Source of the DNA: Bacteroidales bacterium | Lineage (GTDB): Bacteria; Bacteroidota; Bacteroidia; Bacteroidales; UBA10428 | Length of the DNA: 19,567 nucleotides | NCBI GenBank assembly: GCA_030626465.1 | Contig: DAOUOU010000020.1 | Coordinates: 1 to 19,567, forward strand | Direction: 5' to 3' | In this document: positions 15,487 to 19,567 of the stretch, piece by piece | Numbering within the stretch: the stretch's first letter is position 1 | How the letters are laid out: every line of letters starts with the position of its first letter | The notes under the pieces: generated by a model | Database searches by the model: none | What the model saw: the letters and a program-made list of their open reading frames with translations, nothing else | Told to the model about the DNA's origin: nothing | Translations under genes and position numbers: made by a program

Positions 15487-16974
15487 TTATGTGATTTTCA
15501 TTGATTTCCTGTGCAGCTTATCAATCTCTGAGGCTGCAATTTCGCCAGAAACAAGTGCTGATGGCATACCCGGACCCGGAAGTGTTAGTTGGCCTGTATA
15601 GAACATATTTGTCAAATGCCTGTTCCTGATTTTCGGTTTAAGAAATCCTGATTGCTTAAGAGTATTTGCCAATCCGTATGCATTGCCTTGAAAAGCATTA
15701 TAATCAGTAATAAAATCGGATTGGGCATAAGATTTCTTGTAAACAATACTATTACGAATATTCTGCTGAGTAATATGTTCGAGCCTGTTTGTCACTAAAT
15801 CATAATAATGTTCCTTAATTTTCCCCGTATCTTCTAACCCTGGAGTAACAGGAATAATTATTACTAAATTTTCCATTCCTGCTGGAGCAGCCTTTTTGTC
15901 TGTCTTTGAACAACAGGAGACATAAAATACCGGGGCTTCCGGCCATTTCAAATGATCATATAAGTCTTTTAAATGATCGTCAAATGAAGCGTCATAAAAT
16001 AAATTATGATGCTGCAGGTTATCCAGCTTCTTATTTACTCCCAGAAAATAAATAAGGGCAGATGGTGATAGCTTTTTTTTATCCCAATACTTATCGGAAT
16101 AATTACGGCATTCTTTTGCTAAAAGCTGTTCAGCGTGATAATAATCAGCAGAAGCAACAAAATAATCAGCATGGAAATTTTTCCCGCGAGTATATATGCC
16201 TGTAACCTTATTATCAATAATATCATAGTTTTCAACCGGACTATTTAAATGAACCGATACCTGCAACCCATCCAGTAATTTTAAGATAGCTTCTACAATT
16301 TTATATATCCCTCCTTGTGGATACCATGTCCCAAGTTTTAAATCAACATAATTCATGAGGTTGTAAAAACAAGGTGCTTTTTGAGGAGATCCACCCAATG
16401 AAGTAATAGGAAATTCGAGAATTCTTTGTAATCTGTTTTCTTTGAACAAAGATTTAATATAACGAGAATACGAACTGAAAAAATTATGTTTTAAAGCTCT
16501 TGTGATAGAAAACCAGGATAAATAGTTGCCAACTCCGTATCCTGGTTTATATATAATTTCCTTCAGAGCAAATTGATAATTATTATAGGCAGATTTAAGG
16601 AATTTTTTTAGCTTTTTGCTACTTCCTTTTTCAATTGTTTCAAATAACTCAAATAGTTCTTTGTCCTCAGCGGGAACATCAATACAATCATTTACACCAT
16701 AAAAGATCCGGTATGCCGGATTAAGACGATCAAGCTTGTAAAAATCAATAGTACTATAGCCAAACTTACGAAAGAAATTTTCAAATATTTCCGGAAACCA
16801 ATACCATGTAGGCCCCATATCAAAGGTAAATCCATCTGATTTAAAATGTCGTGCTCTCCCTCCGGGTATGTCATTTTTCTCGTATACCTCAACTTCAAAT
16901 CCCCTTATAGCCAGTTGTGCTGCAGCAGATAAACCAGATAACCCCGCTCCGGTAACGATTACTTTCTTTGACAT
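15487..16974 (-). CDS. crtI: CrtI-type phytoene/carotenoid desaturase
   Basis: An FAD-dependent oxidoreductase of the CrtI family, 495 aa, the normal length. It has the N-terminal dinucleotide-binding fold VIVTGAGLSGLSAAAQLAIRG with E32 in VYEKN, then PGGRARHF and FDMGPTWYW, and the C-terminal carotenoid-dehydrogenase signature YTGQLTLPGPGMPSALVSGEIAA. The likely reaction is stepwise desaturation of phytoene toward lycopene at the membrane. Related CrtI-like enzymes (CrtD, diapophytoene desaturase, CrtN-like oxygenases) share this layout, so the exact substrate is not settled. No phytoene synthase gene (crtB), its usual neighbour, is visible next to it. It converges on recO and follows a small zinc-ribbon gene by 53 bp on the same strand. 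Confidence 0.88.
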   Translation of the reverse strand: MSKKVIVTGAGLSGLSAAAQLAIRGFEVEVYEKNDIPGGRARHFKSDGFTFDMGPTWYWFPEIFENFFRKFGYSTIDFYKLDRLNPAYRIFYGVNDCIDVPAEDKELFELFETIEKGSSKKLKKFLKSAYNNYQFALKEIIYKPGYGVGNYLSWFSITRALKHNFFSSYSRYIKSLFKENRLQRILEFPITSLGGSPQKAPCFYNLMNYVDLKLGTWYPQGGIYKIVEAILKLLDGLQVSVHLNSPVENYDIIDNKVTGIYTRGKNFHADYFVASADYYHAEQLLAKECRNYSDKYWDKKKLSPSALIYFLGVNKKLDNLQHHNLFYDASFDDHLKDLYDHLKWPEAPVFYVSCCSKTDKKAAPAGMENLVIIIPVTPGLEDTGKIKEHYYDLVTNRLEHITQQNIRNSIVYKKSYAQSDFITDYNAFQGNAYGLANTLKQSGFLKPKIRNRHLTNMFYTGQLTLPGPGMPSALVSGEIAASEIDKLHRKSMKIT

Positions 16975-17027
16975 TTTAATAGCTATTGAACTCTCGAATA
17001 ACTTTTATTTCAATCTTTATGATTAAG

Positions 17028-17288
17028 TTAGTTAAATTCATTATCTTCTGTCTCATCTCCTCTGAATCTGGAAGCAATCAGTGTTGCTTTTTCCATTTCA
17101 AAAGCCATTTGCCAATCGGATGAAGCCTCAAAATGACTTAGAAGCTCATTTTTACAACTCTGGCAAATAATATCAACCGTCTGATTTTTATTACATCTCT
17201 TGCAAACAGGTTTTGTAGTAGTTTTTTTCATCAGCTGTGAAATATGTTGATAATCTCTATTACGCCTGGTATTGATTTGAGGTTGCAT
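17028..17288 (-). CDS. Small zinc-ribbon-like protein, function unknown
   Basis: With the ATG at 17288 the product is 86 aa. Two CxxC pairs, CKRC (C29, C32) and CQSC (C42, C45), are spaced CxxC-x9-CxxC, as in a zinc ribbon. They are followed by an amphipathic, acidic C-terminus ending in RGDETEDNEFN. I recognise no named family. The frame is open to 17390, but the extra 34 residues would overlap the start of the divergent SiaC-like gene and its candidate promoter, so 17288 is preferred; an internal ATG (residue 20) is also possible. It is upstream of crtI on the same strand with a 53-bp gap, so it may share a transcript. It could be an RNA- or DNA-binding or chaperone-like protein, but nothing decides this. 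Confidence 0.6.
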   Translation of the reverse strand: MQPQINTRRNRDYQHISQLMKKTTTKPVCKRCNKNQTVDIICQSCKNELLSHFEASSDWQMAFEMEKATLIASRFRGDETEDNEFN

Positions 17289-17303
17289 TATTTTGTAACT
17301 TTG
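17272..17303 (+). promoter_or_regulatory. Candidate promoter of the SiaC-like gene
   Basis: TAACTTTG (17296-17303) is an exact TAnnTTTG -7 element. Upstream there is a TTG at 17272-17274 (21 nt gap) and a TTTG at 17276-17279 (16 nt). It overlaps the start region of the divergent zinc-ribbon gene, and the predicted leader is about 70 nt. Confidence 0.4.
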
Positions 17304-17379
17304 ATGGTGATATGTATCATTGGTTAATAACAAACTACTCGTTGGTAATATTCGTATGAATGTATAAAGACAGTGCCTA

Positions 17380-17751
17380 ATGACATTCACAATTGCACAA
17401 ACAAGAACAACACCTTATGCCGAATTTAAAAAAGGTTATTTAATCATCAAGGGAAAATCGGTGCCTTTTGAGCATCCTGATATTTATGACATCATAAGTG
17501 ATAGGCTAAGGCTATACTTTGAAAATCCGGAAAAACATACACGAATTGATTTTAATTTTAGCGCTATTAATGCAGTTTCTAAAAGACATATAATTGATAC
17601 GTTCCGTTTGATAGAAAATATGGGTACAAAAGACACAATAATCAAGGTTAACTGGTATTATCAAACAAACGATGAGGATGTTCTGGAATTAGGCGAAATT
17701 TGTAAATCTACTTTCAATCTGAATGTTCAGCTAAAAAAAACAGATCAATGA
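17380..17751 (+). CDS. SiaC-family (DUF1987) regulatory phosphoprotein-like protein
   Basis: A 123-aa protein matching DUF1987/SiaC in layout: TRTTPYAEFKKGYLIIKGKSVP (residues 8-29, family pattern TPxVxFd-G-L-I-GxSxPE), then IYDIISDRLRLYFE, and the conserved VNWYYQTNDEDVLELGE (90-106). In Pseudomonas SiaC a Thr in an NTSS-type motif is phosphorylated by SiaB and dephosphorylated by SiaA, and SiaC activates the diguanylate cyclase SiaD. Here the corresponding segment reads INAVSKRHI (63-71), with Ala/Val in place of the Thr-Ser pair, so the normal phosphoacceptor seems lost; the only nearby hydroxyl residues are S61 and S67. No kinase, phosphatase or cyclase gene is adjacent. It is monocistronic, between a divergent zinc-ribbon gene and a terminator. 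Function is inferred from the family only. Confidence 0.75.
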   Translation: MTFTIAQTRTTPYAEFKKGYLIIKGKSVPFEHPDIYDIISDRLRLYFENPEKHTRIDFNFSAINAVSKRHIIDTFRLIENMGTKDTIIKVNWYYQTNDEDVLELGEICKSTFNLNVQLKKTDQ

Positions 17752-17774
17752 TTCTATACTGAGTTTGTATTAAT

Positions 17775-17803
17775 AAAAAAGGGGCTCATCAAACCCCTTT
17801 TTT
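17775..17803. terminator. Bidirectional intrinsic terminator between the SiaC-like gene and hemD
   Basis: A symmetric structure: A6-GGGG (17775-17784), a 9-nt loop, CCCC-T6 (17794-17803). Each strand reads A-tract, GC stem, U-tract, so it can end both the SiaC-like transcript (+) and the hemD transcript (-). It lies 23 bp after the first stop and 13 bp after the hemD stop. Confidence 0.88.
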
Positions 17804-17816
17804 AACAATTCTTTCT

Positions 17817-18572
17817 CTACTTTTTATGATTTTTATTGTGCTCCTTAATAAATAAGTCAAGAGCCATGGTCATTGAAGGCGCATTTGGCATCGGCGCTTG
17901 AATATCAAGTCTTAAGCCTGCTTCTTTGACCGCTCTTGCTGTTGAATTACCAAATGAAGCAATTATAATGTCATTTTGCTTAAACTCCGGGAAATTTTTC
18001 ATCAATGATATTATCCCTGAAGGACTAAAAAATACAAGTACATCATAATTGATCATTTGAAGATCAGAAAGATCACTACTTACCGTTTTATATAGAATTC
18101 CAATAGTAAAATCTATTTTATTTTCGGTAAGTAAATCAGGGATTTCCTTCTTGTGCTGTTCCGAAAGAGGAACAAGAAATTTTTCTCCCTTGTGCTTTTC
18201 CAGCATTTCCATTAGATCAGCAAATCCCCCTTTTCCGAAAAATATTTTTCGTTTCCGGTATACAATATACTTCTGCAAATAATGTGCTATTGATTCAGAA
18301 GTACAGAAATATTTCATTGAATCAGGAACAGAAACACGCATTTCATTTGATACGCGGAAGAAATGATCGATAGCCGTTTTGCTTGTAAAGATTACAGCAG
18401 AATGATCCAATATGTTGATCCTCTGTTTACGAAAATCTTTAGTTTCCACAGGTTCAACATGTATGAATGGTCTGAAATCGATTCTAACATTGTTATTCTC
18501 CGCGATTTCGAAGTAGGGCGATTTATCAGATTGCGGTTTCGGTTGAGATACTAGAATTTTTTTAATCTTCAT
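17817..18572 (-). CDS. hemD: Uroporphyrinogen-III synthase HemD
   Basis: Cyclises hydroxymethylbilane to uroporphyrinogen III with inversion of ring D, for haem and other tetrapyrroles. The 251-aa protein has the two-domain HemD layout: N-terminal KKILVSQPKP, VIFTSKTAIDHFF (near residues 60-72), a crossover, then the second-domain motifs VLVFFSPSGIISLMKNF and IASFGNSTARAVKEAGL, and PNAPSMTMALDLF. HemD sequences diverge strongly and this one follows the Bacteroidota form. The start at 18572 is supported by an unusually good ribosome binding site. It lies 28 bp downstream of the DUF4271 gene on the same strand, as is common in this phylum. Confidence 0.92.
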   Translation of the reverse strand: MKIKKILVSQPKPQSDKSPYFEIAENNNVRIDFRPFIHVEPVETKDFRKQRINILDHSAVIFTSKTAIDHFFRVSNEMRVSVPDSMKYFCTSESIAHYLQKYIVYRKRKIFFGKGGFADLMEMLEKHKGEKFLVPLSEQHKKEIPDLLTENKIDFTIGILYKTVSSDLSDLQMINYDVLVFFSPSGIISLMKNFPEFKQNDIIIASFGNSTARAVKEAGLRLDIQAPMPNAPSMTMALDLFIKEHNKNHKK

Positions 18573-18580
18573 ATCTGAGA

Positions 18581-18588
18581 GCCTCCTT
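18581..18588 (-). promoter_or_regulatory. Strong Shine-Dalgarno site of hemD
   Basis: On the minus strand AAGGAGGC lies about 9 nt before the hemD ATG (18572). Such a complete match to the 16S 3' end is rare in Bacteroidota, whose leaders mostly lack one; it fixes the hemD start. Confidence 0.75.
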
Positions 18589-18600
18589 ATATAACTTCTT

Positions 18601-19567
18601 CTATCTCAGCAATATAATAATTTTTGAACCTATCACCAAGGGTAAAAGTTCAAGCGTACAAAGGTATAAAAATGAATAGAATAACAAAACATCATTTTTA
18701 ATAATTATTTGTAGCCCGCGTACATACTTGAAAAATGTGGCTATACAGACTATTCCGATCCCTATTAACAAAATTATTTTGGATATATGCAATGAGGTAT
18801 AAAGTGAAGCGAAAACCAGTGGAAGAAGAATTATTCCAAGATTTTTATTTATCAGATAAATATTATGAATGTACTCCGAAATGATTGACAAAGAATTAAA
18901 GACAATTCCAGTAATGTAAAGCATTACTATTCTTGCAAGAAGTATTATTATTAAGCCACCGGTTATTATTGCGTAGTTCAGAAAATAGTTATCCTCAATA
19001 TTTTCATCAAATACTTTAACAACCAGTAGAACAAACAATGAAAATACTAGAATGTAATTCAGATTAAGGACGAAAAATGCTCTGCGGACAATAATATTTT
19101 TTTCACGTAACATCTTTTCTGATAATTGAAAATTAACAAGTGTATTTACAACCTGATTCATAAATCTCTGATAGTATGTCTTTAGTATCAATAAAAGAAA
19201 AATGCTTATAAATCCAATAATAAGTGCCCAGTTCAGTTTTGAATGTTGAAATTGACGCTGCTCAAACTGAATAAACCGGCTTTCTGTTTTTAAAACTGCT
19301 TCGTTTGGAACAAATATTCCGAAAGGTTTATAGGCAAAACCTGTATCATTATCCTTATAAAGATGATATCTATCGTATTTCTGAGAAGTTAGGTGAGGCT
19401 TGGTAGTATCTCCCTTTACAATTGTCTTCTCTGGTGGCGGAGGTGTTTTCTTTTCAATTATTGTTTGCTTAACTACTTGTTCTGTTTCTTCTGGTATCAG
19501 TCTGGAAATGGAATCAATATCTTGAATTGCTTTCTTTGTTGTGTCTTTTATCAGGCTTGTGGTGGTA
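18601..19567 (-). CDS. DUF4271 membrane protein with proline-rich N-terminal extension, 5' end beyond the window
   Basis: The reading frame is open from the stop at 18601 to the right edge, giving 321 visible residues, so the gene is incomplete and its start is not in the window. A TTG at 19189-19191 that looks like a start lies inside the first membrane helix and is rejected. The visible N-terminal part (about 105 residues) is polar: a Lys/Glu/Thr-rich stretch with TPPPPEKT (about residues 42-49), then YKPFGIFVPNEAVLKTESRF. Membrane helices follow from LNWALIIGFISIFLLLILK, about six to seven in all, ending with the family-like LCTLELLPLVIGSK. DUF4271 proteins are commonly encoded beside hemD in Bacteroidota; no function is established. 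The proline-rich segment could span the periplasm or bind a partner, which is speculation. Confidence 0.82.
   Translation of the reverse strand, partial: TTTSLIKDTTKKAIQDIDSISRLIPEETEQVVKQTIIEKKTPPPPEKTIVKGDTTKPHLTSQKYDRYHLYKDNDTGFAYKPFGIFVPNEAVLKTESRFIQFEQRQFQHSKLNWALIIGFISIFLLLILKTYYQRFMNQVVNTLVNFQLSEKMLREKNIIVRRAFFVLNLNYILVFSLFVLLVVKVFDENIEDNYFLNYAIITGGLIIILLARIVMLYITGIVFNSLSIISEYIHNIYLINKNLGIILLPLVFASLYTSLHISKIILLIGIGIVCIATFFKYVRGLQIIIKNDVLLFYSFLYLCTLELLPLVIGSKIIILLR

Noticed and set aside
17289..17390. 34-residue N-terminal extension of the zinc-ribbon protein
   Set aside because: It overlaps the divergent SiaC-like gene and its candidate promoter and has no recognisable domain.
18601..19191. 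DUF4271 gene starting at a TTG inside the window
   Set aside because: The same frame is open to the window edge, and the TTG lies within the first membrane helix.
1..19567. CRISPR array, tRNA/rRNA genes, transposase or integrase genes, riboswitch
   Set aside because: No regularly spaced repeats, no cloverleaf or rRNA signatures, no transposase or integrase motifs and no recognisable riboswitch core were seen on either strand.

Overview
The window looks like a chromosomal segment from a member of the Bacteroidota, probably the class Bacteroidia (Bacteroidales/Marinilabiliales-like; the exact rank is a guess). The evidence is low GC, Bacteroidota-restricted families (DUF3098, DUF4271, the DUF2723 glycosyltransferase form, a PorZ-type type IX secretion protein with a C-terminal sorting domain), the gene order ftsX-DUF3098-uppP-truB-queA, and several TAnnTTTG promoter -7 elements. 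No phage, plasmid, CRISPR, rRNA or tRNA feature is seen.

Layout. 1-1182: a leader without a supportable gene, then a polyprenyl diphosphate synthase on + (best start 208). 1200-4304 (-): a 1034-aa DUF2723/TMEM260-like membrane glycosyltransferase, convergent with the synthase. 4305-4672: gene-free. 4673-5281 (-): a secreted small beta-barrel-like protein. 5404-9200 (-): a tight cluster, transcribed right to left as ftsX, DUF3098, uppP, truB, queA (cell division, undecaprenyl phosphate recycling, tRNA modification), preceded by ilvE at 9289-10308. 10309-10485: divergent promoter region. 10486-15119 (+): a two-domain Usp protein with a strong terminator, rdgB, a porZ-like gene, and recO overlapping porZ by one base. 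15120-15486: a gene-free, repeat-rich stretch between convergent recO and crtI. 15487-16974 (-): crtI-type carotenoid desaturase, with a small zinc-ribbon protein upstream. 17380-17751 (+): a SiaC/DUF1987-family protein, closed by a symmetrical terminator shared with hemD. 17817-19567 (-): hemD and a DUF4271 membrane protein that runs off the right edge.

Most genes are housekeeping: envelope biogenesis (uppP, ftsX, DUF2723, porZ, the barrel protein), tRNA modification (truB, queA), nucleotide-pool cleaning and repair (rdgB, recO), amino-acid and haem biosynthesis (ilvE, hemD) and isoprenoids (polyprenyl synthase, crtI). The synthase has a short-chain (C20-like) signature and could supply the substrate for the carotenoid route that includes CrtI, though the two are about 14 kb apart.

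I do not see a clearly new multi-gene system. The points most worth a second look are the structured GC-richer element and octamer tandem array at 15120-15486, the SiaC-like protein whose phosphoacceptor region appears changed, the uncharacterised CxxC protein divergent from it, the PorZ-recO coupling, and the long proline-rich N-terminal extension of the DUF4271 protein.
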